In this document: positions 47,521-60,672 of the stretch, one piece after another
Position numbering within the stretch: position 1 is the stretch's first letter
Layout of the letters: each line of letters opens with the position of its first letter
Assembly (NCBI GenBank): GCA_037952775.1
Contig: JBANAY010000003.1
Location: forward strand, 15,996,001-16,060,000
DNA length: 64,000 nucleotides
Direction: 5' to 3'
Source of the DNA: Clonostachys chloroleuca
Lineage: Eukaryota > Ascomycota > Sordariomycetes > Hypocreales > Bionectriaceae
Notes under the pieces: generated by a model
Database searches by the model: none
What the model was told of the DNA's origin: nothing
The model's input: only the letters and a program-made list of their open reading frames with translations
Made by a program: the position numbers and the translations under genes

Positions 47521-50500
47521 ATGTCAGAACTGACCGGTGCCCAGAAAACCTCCACAGACCCCCCCCTCTCTCGACTGTCCGACTCTGACACCGAACAAGA
47601 CCACTTCAACCAGACGACGTCCCCGACGATCACCGGGCGCTACACCCCCGATATTCTTTCCGGCGTTTACCGCTCCTTCAAGAAGATCCCAAAGGGCAGA
47701 CTCGCACGAAGCACTTCCCTTCTCAACCTCAGAAACATCGGGTCGAGGCCCGAGGCGAGCCCCGTAGATCACGCCAGGGACACACCCCCATCGACGGGCC
47801 GTGATGCGAAAATTCTAAACGTGCCACCGACGACTCTCGATAAGCCTCTACCAGAGCCACCCCCATATCCTGCTCCAATCCCGGAGGACGCCCAGTCTCA
47901 GTACGAGAACATCGACGATTTGCACGCAATTCTGCAACCCACAGATATGGATCCCAACGACCCAGCTGCCGCCGGGCAGCTCTACGGTGGTCAAGACCAA
48001 TATGGGCACGACGTCAACGGCAGCATGGCCGCGATGAGGGCCGACGGAGCGGGAAGAGACAACGGCGGTGAGGAGCCATCACAGCGGGAGGCGGTATCCC
48101 GAAGTAATGGTGCAGCCACGCCCGCACAGGGTCAGCCTCGACAGCCGGGCTCATCGATGCAGGCCTCCTCACATCTCTCTGGGCTCATGTGCAACGTCCA
48201 TCGGACCACAGGGCGAGAGCCTCACCCGCTCGTGGGTGCCACGACGACCATCATGGGAGACAAGCTGTACGTCTTCGGCGGTCGTATTCTGTCTCGCAGC
48301 CGCCCCGCCCCCTTACCTCTGACATGTACGAACTGGACCTTATCCGCCGCCACTGGACAAAGCTCGAGACAACTGGAGATGTACCACCGCCGCGCTATTT
48401 CCACTCCATGTGTGCGCTGGGTGACACCAAGATGGTGTGCTACGGAGGCATGTCCCCGGTTCCCAGCCAGTTGCAGACCACCGATCCCTCGCAGCAGCAG
48501 CCTCAACCTGAGGTCACCGTCATGTCCGACATCTACATTTACGACGTTCCTTCGAGAAAATGGACCTTTATTCCGACTGCAGAGTCTCCTCAGGGCCGAT
48601 ACGCCCACTGCGCTTGCGTTCTCCCTTCCTCGGCTACCTTCTCCTCTCACCGCGCACCCTTGTCATCACTGCAACACAACCCTTCATCGACGGGCAACCC
48701 CAACGAGGGCCGCATAGGTATCAACATCGATGGTGCTGGTGGCGCAGAGATGGTGATTGTGGGCGGTCAGGACGGTGCGAACCACTACATTGAGGAAATC
48801 AGCGTTTTCAACTTGCGAAGTCTCAAATGGACGTCAACCCAGCCCCTAGGAAAGAGCTGCGGCGCCTACAGAAGTGTTGCCACGCCTCTGCCGGCAAATG
48901 TCACAGCCAAGATTGGCAAAGCATATCAGAACGGCTACGGACGAGCCGCCGAGGCCGCCGCAGAGACACGCGATACGGGATCCTCAATGTTGATATACTC
49001 CAACTACAATTTCCTCGATGTGAAACTGGAACTGCAGATCCGCACCGCAGATGGATCATTGCACGAGCGCCCCATGTCCGGCACCTACTCACCGCCAGGT
49101 CTGCGATTTCCCAACGGTGGCATAATCGATACCAACTTCGTTGTCAGCGGCACGTACCTCACCTCATCCAAGCAGGAATATGCCCTGTGGGCATTGGATC
49201 TACGGACGTTGACGTGGACGCGAATCGATGCGGGCGGCAACGTTTTCAGCCAAGGGAGCTGGAACAGAGGTGTATTATGGAACCGACGCAATACATTCGT
49301 AATTCTGGGCAACCGGAAGCGGAGTCTTGTTGATGACTATAATCATCGCCGAATTAACTTTTCGAACATCTGCATGGTCGAGCTCGAGGCCTTTGGCTTC
49401 TACGACAACCCTCGCAAGATCAGCCCTCTTTCTGGCTTTGTCTCTTCGAGCAGCCCATACAACGTTGATGGACTGAACCTGGTGCGCAAGGCTGGCTACA
49501 CTGCTGGTGGACGATTTCATTCACGGGCGAGCGAAGAGTTGGGCGAGAAGGCGCTCGCCATGCGGGAGATCTCAGATATGGATATTCTTTGCATAGGGGG
49601 CGAACGGATTTCTATCAATTCGAGGATAGTGGCCCGGCGATGGGGACCTTACTTTGTCCAGCTGCTTCGAGAGGGTACTGCAACGCAGGATGGTAGCGAC
49701 GCTTTGACGTTGCGATCTGGCCTTTCAAGCAACCCGCTCCGCGCGTCCGCCATTACGATAACTCCGAATAATAGCCATACCGCAGGAAGCAGCAGCAACG
49801 ACGGCCTCGGCGCCTCCTTGGCCTCGTCGTCTGGATCTATGGCTGGTATCCATGGCGGCGGAGGTTTGCTGGGCGACGATTTGAACGCCGGCAACATCAA
49901 CGGCACTCCCACGCCGAAGACTCTGCCACCCACCTCGCGCCCCCGCTGCCTGTACATGCCGCATACCTATCTGACTATCCAGGCTCTGCTTCACTTTGTG
50001 TACACGAGCTCTCTTCCGCCACCGTCGTCACCGCTATGCACTCCTCAGATTCTGTGCTCGCTCTTACAGATTGCGCGGCCTTACCGTGTTGATGGTCTGC
50101 TCGAGGCGGTTGTTGAACGACTGCACTCTCTGCTTGATAGCCGCAATGCAGCAGCCGTTTTCAATGCCACTGCCATGGCTGCCGGTGGTGGACGGGGCAT
50201 CGATGGTAGTCTCAACCCAAACTTTTACGTCGGCATCCTCGATCCAATTGGCGCACCAAGGAGCACATCCGATTTCTCCCTCGGTGGCACCACGGCTGCT
50301 TCTGGCATGATATCCAATGGTGCCGGATCATCATTTTCCTCCGACCTTGCGACCCGCACTGCTGGTCTTACTATCGATACCGATGCCCCGCCTAGCCGAG
50401 CCTCGAGTGACGAGATGTCAGCTACTACGAGCGTAAGCGGTTCCGAGATAAGCTCATCCGAGGCTGGTGGTGATCGCTACGATCGCCGCAACGCCCCGGT

Positions 50501-50678
50501 CTGGGATGGCGAGTTGAGCAGCGTTATTGGCCTGCAGAAACGTGGACTTCGGGGCCTTATGGAGGGCCGTAGGATGCGTGAGCGCACGGGCACAGGCACA
50601 ATGGGAATGAGTGCGTCTGCCATGCCTGGAGGATACGGCACGAACCCACGAGTGGGCCTCGGCATCGCTGGGCCATGA
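47521..50678 (+). CDS. Ral2/Mds3-type kelch-repeat and BTB-like protein, with one frameshift
   Basis: About 1052 residues in one exon from ATG 47521 (MSELTGAQKTS). The N-terminal 220 residues are polar and disordered. Kelch repeats follow: TTTIMGDKLYVFGGRIL, MYELDLIRRHWTKLETTG, PPPRYFHSMCALGDTKMVCY, IYIYDVPSRKWTFIPT, MVIVGGQDGANHYIEEISVF and FVVSGTYLTSSKQEYALWAL. After DMDILCIGGERISINSRIVA comes a BTB-like end (LYMPHTYLTIQALLHFVYTS, LLQIARPYRVDGLLEAVVERL). The order and motifs match fungal relatives of S. pombe Ral2 and S. cerevisiae Mds3/Pmd1, which act in Ras and nutrient signalling. At about 48301-48314 the frame shifts by one missing base in a C-rich run (CGCCCCGCCCCC): ILSRSRPA must continue as PLTSDMYELD. 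All downstream sequence is intact, so a lost C in a homopolymer is the simplest reading. Confidence 0.85.
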
Positions 50679-51533
50679 GTAACGAAAGAAGATGGGCGCA
50701 CACTATTCTAATCTGGACGACATATTTTTTCACTTGTTCCCAAGGCGATATGGGTGTAATGAGGTATCTGCGATTCTTGATATCTTTCAGGTCTTGACAC
50801 ACGAAGGAGATACGACTGAACGTCTCCATTTCTCTCTCCTGCATAATTTTTTGCATGATCTTGGGCTCTCGATTTTTCAAAGCATAACACGAGGAACTTC
50901 TCCCTTTCTAGAATAAAGTATTTTTTGCGGAATGATGTAAATTTTGGATGTGAGGGAGACTTGGGTATGGGGATTGGATCATGGAGGAACTAAATGATTA
51001 TCCAGGGGCATTATTTGGCTAGGTAGCCTTGCATGGAAACGACAGCATGACCGTCATCTATCATCAATATCATATCATATGGTGACCATAGGATGATGAA
51101 AGGGGAGAGAAGGGAAGAGATATGAAGGGAAGGTGCAGGAAGGGAATTTAACCAACAACGTCGGCAAAGAGGAAGCCAAGAATTTGTCTGTTGATTTTTT
51201 GGGCCAAATGCTAATTAGATGAATGCTTGGCATTCTCTCCCTCCTTTGCTAAACCGGCCGCTTTCCTTACTCTGGGATGTATAGACTGTTCATAGGGGCT
51301 CACGAATGACATGAAGTCCAGCCAACTGCGGCACGGACTAGCTACATACATAGCTTCTTGAAAAAGGGTGGTTTCAACTACCAACCCAACTACTCAGCTA
51401 AGAATATAATCCTCACCGGTAGACACAACGACAGTAGACACGCTTTTACGCCAGGAAGAACCGAAATGACTCAACGAAATACAAGAACTTGGGATTGAAG
51501 AAGACCATGACCGCGATCGGGGAGCAGTATAAT
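50679..51533. other. 3' intergenic region between converging genes
   Basis: The kelch gene (plus) and the acyl-CoA synthetase gene (minus) converge here. No gene or structured element was recognised. Confidence 0.45.
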
Positions 51534-53574
51534 TCACAGCTTCACCCGCCCGCCCTCCAGCTCTCGCCACTCCTTCTCCCCAAACGGCACGTACGCGTCC
51601 TCGCCCAGCCAGTACACCCTCCCCTCCCCGCCGGGACGCACGCCCGCCTTCCTCAGGTCCATCTTCTGCTGCTTCATCGTCCCTGTGGCGTGGCCGCCCG
51701 GCTCGCCGTCGACGACGCGCAGGAAAAGGGGAACGGCGTACCGCGGGAGGGACTTGCGCGCAAAGGCCGCCAGGCTGGCCATGGTGGCGGCTTCATTACC
51801 AGAAGAAGAAGAAGGGTCGATGCTGAGGGCGGCGCAGCCGGCGCGGCCGTCGTGGTGGGGGAGCTGGACGCCATAGACGTTTGCCTCGCGGACGGACGGG
51901 TGCAGGCCGAGGACCTGGGCGACCTCTGCCGTGGAGACATTTTCTGACTTCCAGCGGTAGGTGTCGCCGATGCGGTCGTGGAAGAAGACGAGGCCGTCGG
52001 CCTGCCAGCGGAGGACGTCGCCGGTGCGGTACCATGCGTCGCCCTTGACGAACAGGTCGCGGAGGATCTTGGAGGAGTTGGCTGCGGGATTCTTGTAGTA
52101 GCCCTGGAAGCGGGTGCTGATGTCGGCGGGGAGGCGGAAGATGGCCTCGCCCGGTTCCCCTGGTTTCACTCTGGTCGCGAAGCCGGTGATAGGGTCGCGG
52201 CGGGGTAGGTGGGTGTCCCAGTCGACGGCGACGAGGGCGACGTTGCGGGAGATGAGGGCGTTGTAGAGAGTGCCGAAGCGCCCGATGGCGTTCTCCGCGT
52301 AGGGGTTGGAGCTGCGGTTGAAGGTGCCGAAGGGCCCCTCGGTGGCGGCGTAGAGCTCGGCGATGGTGTCGATGGCGAAGCGGTCCTTGAAGCGGGCCCA
52401 GACGTCCGGGCGGAGGCCGTTGCCAAAGGCCATGCGGACCGAGTGGGCGCGGTCGAGGCTCTCGCCCGTGGATGGGTCGAGCTGGGCAGGGGCCGCGAGG
52501 AGGTAGCGGAGGGTTTCGCCGACGTACTGGATGATGGTTGCGTTGCAGGAGCGGACCTCGTCCCAGAAGGTCCGCGTGGAGAACTTGCGGCCGATGGCTT
52601 GGGTGGTGCCGGTTTCGAGGCATGTGAGGAACGAGATGACAGCCGCGGAGGAGTGGTATAGGGGCATGCACTGTTGGGGGTCAGAGGTGAGTCTTGGAAT
52701 AGGTGATGGGGGAACTCACTGTGTATACGATGTCGTCGTTCCTCAAGCCTATAAGAGCTTGGCCCATTCCTCCACCGGCGATACACTTACCCCAGCTTAC
52801 AATGGCGGGCTTGGGCAGACCGGTGGTGCCGGAAGTGAAGACGAGCATGGCCATCTCGGTGTACGACTTTTGTGAGCGGTCCTCATCTGGGACTCTGAGG
52901 GGCTCCGCAGCAGACGCCTGGATCTCGACCTCGGGAGTGAAGAGGAGACAGGTGACGCCCTCGAGCTCCTGGCGGACCTCGTCGTCAAAGTTGGAGGCAA
53001 CATTGACGTCGATGATGCACAACTTTGCGTCCGAGGCCTTGATGCAGTGGATCAGGGGCTTGCTCTGCAGGTTGTAGTTGATGCAGGCGGGTTTGGCCCC
53101 CAGGGCCCAGATGGCGAACCAGACGAAGACGTACTGGTCCGAGTTCTGGAGGTCCATGGCGACGATGTGGCCCGGGCGCACGCCGTGGGTCAGGCGCAGC
53201 CAGGTGCTGTACCGTAGGACCTTGTCGTAGACCTGTGCGAAGGTCCAGGAGCGGCCCTCGAAGAGGATGAAGGGCTTGTCGGCGTGGGAGCCGGACTTGG
53301 CCCAGCGCTCCAGGACGTAGAAGGTGTTGAGGCGGTCGGCATGCTGGCGGTAGAGGAAGCGGGCGGAAGAGGTGACGGAGCCGCCGATGAGGTTGAGATC
53401 CCACCAGACGGACGCCTTGGCGTTGATGTAGGCGGCTGCTGCGAGGGCTGCGGCCGGGGCGGCCACGGAGGCGAGGGAGACTGCTTCAAGATGAACGATG
53501 GGCGTGTTGGTGTTGAGGACTCATAGATGGAGGTGGATGTTTGGCTTGTAAGGGTTGGGCCACGAACCTGGCAT
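51534..53574 (-). CDS. FATP/Fat1-type very-long-chain acyl-CoA synthetase
   Basis: An intron at 52671-52719 joins the two large exons in frame. The first large exon has no in-frame ATG before residue 100 and is preceded by a stop, so the start must lie upstream. The best solution is a 7-nt coding exon (ATGCCAG, 53568-53574) and a 48-bp intron at 53520-53567, giving MPVLNTNTPIVHLEAV and 647 residues in total. A hydrophobic Ala-rich N-terminal helix follows. The AMP/ATP motif is MLVFTSGTTGLPKPA, the second motif AELYAATEGPFGTFN, and the acyl-adenylate block is YRTGDVLRWQADGLVFFHDR with YRWKSENVSTAEVAQ. The group activates very-long-chain fatty acids and promotes their uptake at ER, peroxisome or plasma membranes. 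The start exon is a prediction. Confidence 0.87.
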
Positions 53575-54674
53575 TATTGATGGCGAGCAGAGCAATGGCA
53601 GCTGCCGCCGTTGTATCAAGATAGAAGGACACTAAAAGTGTAGGATATATAAATATTCTTATTTATATATAGCACGAACCATTCAATCGCAAACTGTACA
53701 ACATGAGTACAGGGTTGGGCAGCCGGAGCTCGGGGAATAGTATCGTTGCTCAACGAGGTGTGTCCAGAGACAGATAGTATTTACGCGGTTATGGCATGGG
53801 ACGGCGGTTGCACGAGACAGATTCAGATCAGACATGGACAGCGGAACGACGAGGCAAGCAGCAGAGGACAGCGGCAGCATTAGAAGGGCGAGGGGAGAGG
53901 GGAAGGGAGAGAGCAGGCTAGGGACCGAGGCCAAGCAAACAAGCAGGCCCTAAATGTCTTGTTGGACAAGGCCGGTGTTCAGTCTCTATGTGAACAGGGG
54001 CGTGGAGTTGTGATACAATCCCGAGGCACCGCAGCTTCAATGTGGTGGGCGGGATGAGCGGATTCACCGTTCGCTTTGTTTGTATGTAGAGAGCTGAATT
54101 GCCCAGCCGAGGCTCGCGGAGGTGTGACGCACCGCTTTAGGAAATGCTTTCGAAGAGCTAGAGAGGGAGTGCGGGGAAGGGCCACTCTCAGTCCCGGGTC
54201 TACATACGGATTTCTGCTTGACCGGGGGAGAGTTGGAGATGGACGGCAATGGTCTGTCACCTATAGGGACTACAGAGGTCTCTATCTTTCCATGCATGAT
54301 GGAGCTTCCCGCTGTGAGCGCATGGACTTTAGCCTGTGGTACTCCGAGACGTAGCAACATCTCACATGACTGACGGCGAAGAGACACGCGAGCGTCGGCT
54401 GGTGCGTCGTAACTTGTAGATTTTTAAGAGTCCAAGATTGATTTTATTGATTGTCCGATGGATGTCTTACCGCCGGGAGAGCACGAACTGGGATTGGTTT
54501 CATTGCCGCTCGAAGTCACGCCGGGGCTGTGTATAAATTTTATGCATGAACTAAATCTTATGCATATGTATTACTCTACACAAGTCTCAGAGATGGTCAG
54601 CAAACCGTCTTCATCCTTATAGCGAAATGCCAGAACAAGAAAAGAAACAAGGGTCAGATATGAATGTCTTGTGA
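53575..54674. other. Gap between the acyl-CoA synthetase and NLR genes
   Basis: No gene was recognised. The left end is the promoter of the synthetase, with an A/T stretch at about 53640-53670; the right end is the 3' flank of the NLR gene. TTATGCAT occurs twice near 54539-54566. Confidence 0.4.
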
Positions 54675-57600
54675 TTAGGTTCGCTCTCTCCCCGTCGAGG
54701 ACGGCACCTGTAATGCAGCTGGTAGCTCTGAAAGCAAGACTCCAATGACAACAATTCTACCCGAATTCGTCACCAGAGCCATCTTGGCCATCGCGGGCTC
54801 ACTTTCCTGGGTTTCTGCACTGATCGCGGGTTTCCAGATAGAAGGTCGATAGCCTGTAGGTAGCCATATGATGTCGCGCCCCATGAACCTGATGCGCGAG
54901 AAATCGTTCACGGTCAAAGAACGGTTTTGGAATCCTTGGATCTGATCTAGGCGTTTCGCTTGGGAGGATTCTGAGACTGTGCCCGTCTCCGTATTCCAAA
55001 GCTGGACTGCCCTACCATAAAATTCAACACCTAGTAGCTTCGAGTCAAATGAAAAGGAAATAGACCGAGTTCTTGTAGTCTCGCTCTGCAATTCTAACTT
55101 GTGCAGCATTGAGCCCTTCACTGGATCCCAGATCTGGACTGTTTCGTCATAAGACATAGAGACAAGAAACTTTGAATCAAATGAAAAGGAAATTGAACGG
55201 ACTAATGATTCCTGTCCATCTAAAATGTGCAGCCTTGAGCCGTTCCCTAGATCCCAGATCAGGATTGTTCCATCTTTGGACCCAGAGGCAAGTAGCTTTG
55301 AATTGTATGAGAACGCAAATGGCTCATCACAGTCATCGAATCTGCGCAGCTGCTTCCCTGTCTCTGGGTTCCAAATCGTGATTGTCCGAGTAGAAGATAC
55401 AGAGCCGAGCAGTTTTGAATCGTATGAGAAGGCAACAAACTCAGTATGGCTCCCGTGGCCAAATAATACGAAAAGCTCTGATCCTGTGTTTGGGTCCCAA
55501 AGACGGATTGTGCCATCGGTAGACCCCGAAGCTAAAATCTTAGCATCATGTGAAAATGAAACAGCCTGAATCTGCCTCTGGTGCCACACTGACTTCTCTG
55601 GTTCTGAGGCTGGCTCCGAGGCTGGTTGTGAGGCTGGCTCTAGATCCCAAAATCGAATCGTGCCATCAAAAGACGCAGAAGCCAACACTTTTGAGTTATT
55701 GTGGAACGCAACAGATGTGATCTGACCCTCGTGACCCTCTAACTTCTGTAGCTCTAATCCTGTCTCAGTGTCCCAGAGGCGCACCGTGCGATCAGTCGAC
55801 CCAGAAGCTAAAATATGTGAATAATCTGAGAAGGCAATCGTCTGAACGCAACTGCTATGGCCCTCTAGGGTCCTCAATGCCAAGCCTGTTTCCGAATCCC
55901 AGAGTCGGATCGTATGATCGTAAGATGCAGAAGCCAGCACTCTGGAAATGTCGGAGAAGGCAACAGATTTGACCCAACCCTCGTGGCCCTGCAGAACGTG
56001 CAGAGTAGATCCTTTGTCTAGATCCCAGACCCGTACTGACCCATCATCAGATCCGGAAGCTAACAAACTCATGTTGTGATTCGAGAAGCCGACCGAACGT
56101 ATGCAGTCTTCATGGCCCCTTAACCTCAGTATCTGTCCTGTCTCCAGGTCCCAGAGCCGGACAATCCTGTCGTACCCCCCAGATGCTAGAAGATTTGGAT
56201 TCCTCGGTGAAAAGATAACAGACTGAACCAAGTTCTGATGGTCCTCTAGCCTTTTAAACTCTGTGCCAGTCCCCAGATCCCAGAGCCGGATCAAGCCATC
56301 ATCAGACCCAGAGGCCAGCAGATTTGCATTATGGTACGAGAAGGCGATAGAGCGAATCTGCCCCTGGCGGCCAGTCCATCGGTTTAGTTCTGCGCCTGTC
56401 TCTGGATCCCAGAGCCTGATTGTGGATACTCCAGTCACAGAAGCCAGCAGTCTCGAATCACAGGAGAACGCAATAGCGTTAACCACACCTTCGTGGCCTT
56501 GTAAAGTCTGGAGGCATCGGCTCCATTTGTTCTCAACTCTGGGTTTGATTTCTATCCAGTTGGGCTCCTCATTCCGGAAAATTTCACGTATTCTGCTCTC
56601 GCTTGGGCTAAACAAGAGAGCGGAAACGTATGTCTGTAGTGGAGCCTTCTCAATCGTCCATTTATTTTGGAGAAGAAAACGTCGACACTCATAAATGAGT
56701 GCACTTAGTTGCCGCGAAGATGGTTCTTTGTGTTCCTGTCGCTGGTTAGCTTGGCTCCTTAACAATACCATTCATGCTCATTCAATACTTACTTCCAGAA
56801 GCTTCTCAAGCCTTCTTATTGAGCGAACTCCGTCGTCAAGGCGATGTAATAGGCTCAATGCCTCAAGCCAGTTGAGTAGAAACTTTTTGAGAAATTGGAC
56901 AATCATGTCACTGTTGGTAGGAGTGTTTTGTGCGGCCGCATCGATATCGGCTTTATAAAAGTCACAGTAATGATGTATCCAATAGATGCAGGCGTACTGT
57001 GCTTCCTTCAAAGGGTCCGGGTCCGGTGAGCTGATCTCGCCGATGGTGATTCCAGGAAGGATTAAATCGTATATGTCCCGCTTTAGAACACCTCTCATTA
57101 CTTCTATCGACCTTCGGAATAGGTCATAATGGGTTCTCTGTGGGTTGCAAGGAAAAGGGTTTCTGAAAGATGTGTCTGTTAGGAAGTCTTTGGCTGACTG
57201 GTGGATGAGATAAACACGGTCTTTTCTGACGGTCAAGAACGAACGACACAAGCGTACCGTTCGTTCTACATCGTGGGCTTTTAAATTATACTCCCCAAGC
57301 CTAGAAAGAGCGTGTAACTCATGTAAGTGGAGCGGTCGGTATGCAAAGACTGCCGTGGATATGATGCGCCGACACATTTCAGGGCCTTTTCTCTTTAGCT
57401 CTGATATTTGTTTCAGCATTCTCTCGTATATCTGATCCAGTCCGGCCGGATAGTCTTCGAGAACAGCCAAAATTTCAGATTTATCCTCGACTTCGAGGAG
57501 CTCTTGGATGACGAGAGCTACCCATAGAAAAGTGTCATCTGCCTTGGTGAGCAAAGCGCGCTCCACCTGCCCTCGAAAAGCTCGGTCGGACTGTAGCAAG

Positions 57601-59712
57601 TTTATACTCGAGATTTTCCAATTGATGTAGGCTCGAATAGCTTGCGAAACAATATTGGTGTTCCCCTCAAGATCTAGGCACACCGTGCCACTGGCTGCTG
57701 CAAGCCCCTGCTCGATTCTTGTTTCGTTTCTGCTTGATACAATCCACTTGAGACGGGCAGATGACTCTACCATTGTCTCAGAAATGAGTCGGCAGAAATC
57801 GCTCAATCCTGACTCGCACTCGTCAAGTGCATCAACGGCCAGGAACAAGGTTTTCCGTGTTGGATAACAGAGGCTTGGATCCTGAATCATTTGCCGAAAT
57901 ATTCTAGACAAGACATAGAAAGCGTTTGGTCCTTCGAAAATACTGTTATCGCTTCGATCACACTCAGTCTTTAAATGTGAAATGAGCCGGCTTTCCTGGA
58001 GGAGCAGTAGATAAATCAGCCCCTTTAAAATAGCAACAGAATTGTTGAGACGACGATCTGAATTTTGGCAGAAGAAGAATAATACCGCAGAGTGAGAGGG
58101 GCGATGACGACCAAGCTCCTCTGATATCCCAATCAAGAGCATCGTTTTGCCCTTTCCGGCATTGCCTTTGATCCAGAGCAGCCCGCTCTGATCGTCATCT
58201 CTCCACATAATGAATTCTCTGTGTTCTAGAATCCAACGAAATGAATCATCATAGAGGCCACCCTTGGTGACCTTGATTCGTTCTCGGTCGTCGTGAGGAT
58301 TTGTCCATCCTAGTTCTTTGAGGCAGGAATTAAATTCGGCTTGACCTGTTGATGTTAGTAAGAAACGCGGAAATCATTGTTCATCTCACAAACATACTTT
58401 GGGTTTCAGGCTCTTGAGGCATCCCTCTTGAATGTGGAGAGAGCTGGCACACTTGCCTGAGCACATCCCGGACTCTGTCAAAATCATCGTCGTGGGTAGC
58501 GAATTTTACAAGATTTGAATGATCTTTGTTAAGGCCGGTAGAATAATTGGACGAGGTATACGCAGGCAGACAGCTCGTCGCCGAAGCACGGCTCACAAGG
58601 CATTGTAGGGGCCCTGTCATTTTATAATCCCCGTTCTCCTGCTTCAAATTTATTATTCGTCAGCCAAAGCCCCATTTCTTAACAGGTAAAATACCAACCT
58701 TTTCAGCAGTTGGCGATGTTAACAACTCATAGAAGCATCTGATATCGATTTTATACTTGTCAAGAATCTTTGAAAAGTTTCTCTTCTGATAAGTTAAAAT
58801 CTGGGAGTTTGTGTCGCGTAACGATAGAACGAGCGGCATGTTAGGTTGATTGGTTACGATGGGAATGAGAGATTCGATCTTCATCCCGTCGTTTGGAACC
58901 CCGAAGAAAATCACTCCTTGGATACGATGCATAAGTTCCACTTCTTCAGGAGAGTCGGCAATTTGAACCAGTGCCTCCTTTATCAGAAGCCCGCCAAGAC
59001 TGTGGCCCGCAAGGACAACTCGGTTTGGCTTGTTATTCTGTATTACCCGAATCAATTCTCTCTGAAGCAGTCCAGCGAGATCGCCGAGTTCAGCAAAACT
59101 GTTCCTATCTTTCAAATTGCTCCGATAACCAAAGATGATGACTCGAGCATGAGGCATGTCTCTTGGCAGCTGATCACGTAACCACATATTTCCATCCCGT
59201 TTATTCATGAATGATCCGAACGCATGTGACCCTAGGCCAGACACTGCAACTATATCAAGTTGATGGTCTTCTTCGAATGGCGAAAAGAGTACGGTAAGTC
59301 CGTAGAAGTGGTCATCGATCGTGACCTTGACCATCTGAGGGGAATGTCTTTTCCGTTTGAGGCCATCATTGATGTCCTTGGGGTAGATAGGCAATTCAAT
59401 TGATAGTTGTCTTTCGGTTCCAAGATTGCGAAGCTGTGGCGGAAGCGTTCCAAAAGAGGCGGTTGCTACCTGAGAGTGATTGAGGTCCGGCACCAGAGAA
59501 TGTATTTTTATACCGAAATCCCCCTTGTCCTGTGCACTCTCGCTAAAGTGGTTCACATGCTGTAAATTCAGATACTGCTGTAATTCTTCCTTCAGTCTGC
59601 GCTTGTCAAAATATTTGGGTACACCACGAACTCTCCATGTTTGGCGGCGATTATCTTTTGAGGCAGATGACAACGGAGGGTCTCGCTGTTGTAGAGAGAG
59701 AGCGCTCAACAT
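54675..59712 (-). CDS. NLR protein: alpha/beta hydrolase - NACHT - WD40
   Basis: Four exons with introns at 56742-56792, 58346-58397 and 58642-58698 give an intact 1625-residue protein from ATG 59712. Residues about 25-95 (TWRVRGVPKYF to VATASFGTLP) look like a small RRM-like alpha/beta domain. Residues about 150-330 are an alpha/beta hydrolase with the GHSLGG elbow (Ser238) and VIIFGYRSNL, of the type found in fungal SesB-like NLRs. The NACHT NTPase follows: Walker A GNAGKGKT (480-487), Walker B KTLFLAVDALDECES and the WIVSSRNET sensor. The WD40 part has 12 recognisable repeats (such as LASGSDDGLIRLWDLGTG), one interrupted by a Pro/Ala/Ser/Glu insert. Fungal NLRs of this plan control programmed cell death and non-self or symbiont recognition. 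The repeats differ clearly from one another, unlike recently expanded WD40 arrays. Confidence 0.93.
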
Positions 59713-60672
59713 GACCGAATAATTTGAGGTTTTCCCGGAAGATAATTCAAGTTGATTGTATTACTTTCATGCTCCAAACAAGTGATTTCCATGAGATTAA
59801 TTCGTCAAATTGTGCAATGATGCTGATGCGACGAGGCTTAGGCGGGGAACCTTAACACGTGACAGATTGCATCTGCATTAGAATCAAAATGATTGGCAGC
59901 CGAAATGCTTATTCGATCTGTTGTTTCGTACATTTGTGAGAAGTAGTGTCAGATTGACACAGTCTAGACTCTTTTAAACGAGCAGTTATGAAATGGCTGT
60001 TCAGGTGGGTAATGTTCATCGCAGCGCAAGTCATCGATTCCGCCTCAAATGTAGTTGATACATAGTATGCAAGAAGAGCTCCCATACTGTTATGGAAATG
60101 ACTGTATGGTAAGTACGGAGAGGGAGCTTATGTAGGTAGGGACAATCTGATATCCATCCTTGTAGATATGTCTTCGTCGACTTGAAGAACCACTTAAGCA
60201 TGCCGATTAATGGTAAAATGATATCCATCTATTATCTATGTCTTACTCTTAACATGTTCCAATTATCCACATTTGGGCCACATCTTGTTGCATTATGAAC
60301 TGAAGAGCATACAACTGCTCCTCAATCATCAGGCTCTTACTGATCTAAGTGTCTCTCACCCTTTCTACACTCTCATCCTTGAGCAACAGGCCGAATATAT
60401 GTTTATCTCATACACCGATCTATTTATTCTGAGTGTGAATCAAGTCACTTCAATTACTTTGTCAAGCTCCAGCAGGTGGCTCCAGTACAACCGTGGAGCT
60501 TACACAGCGTCCCCTTTTCGTGTAATACGCGAATTCCTTTGTCTCGGTCCGGATATTTTGTCCCAGACAACGAGTGGTTTGCTTGGTCGTGGTGCCGTCA
60601 AACCTGTTTTATTGCGGATTATTGAGGATGATGATTCCCATGTTCTTCTCAAAACGCCTTCAAGTAGCAAAC
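59713..60672. other. Intergenic region upstream of the NLR gene
   Basis: It contains the promoter of the NLR gene at the left and the 3' flank of the kinesin gene at the right. It is A/T-richer than the coding DNA. A plus-strand frame at 60273-60698 has no domain and overlaps the kinesin stop; it is not supported. Confidence 0.4.

Noticed and set aside
48250..48330. An intron to explain the frame change in the kelch gene
   Set aside because: The only GT-AG options are too short for a fungal intron and would delete kelch residues; a missing C in the C-run is simpler.
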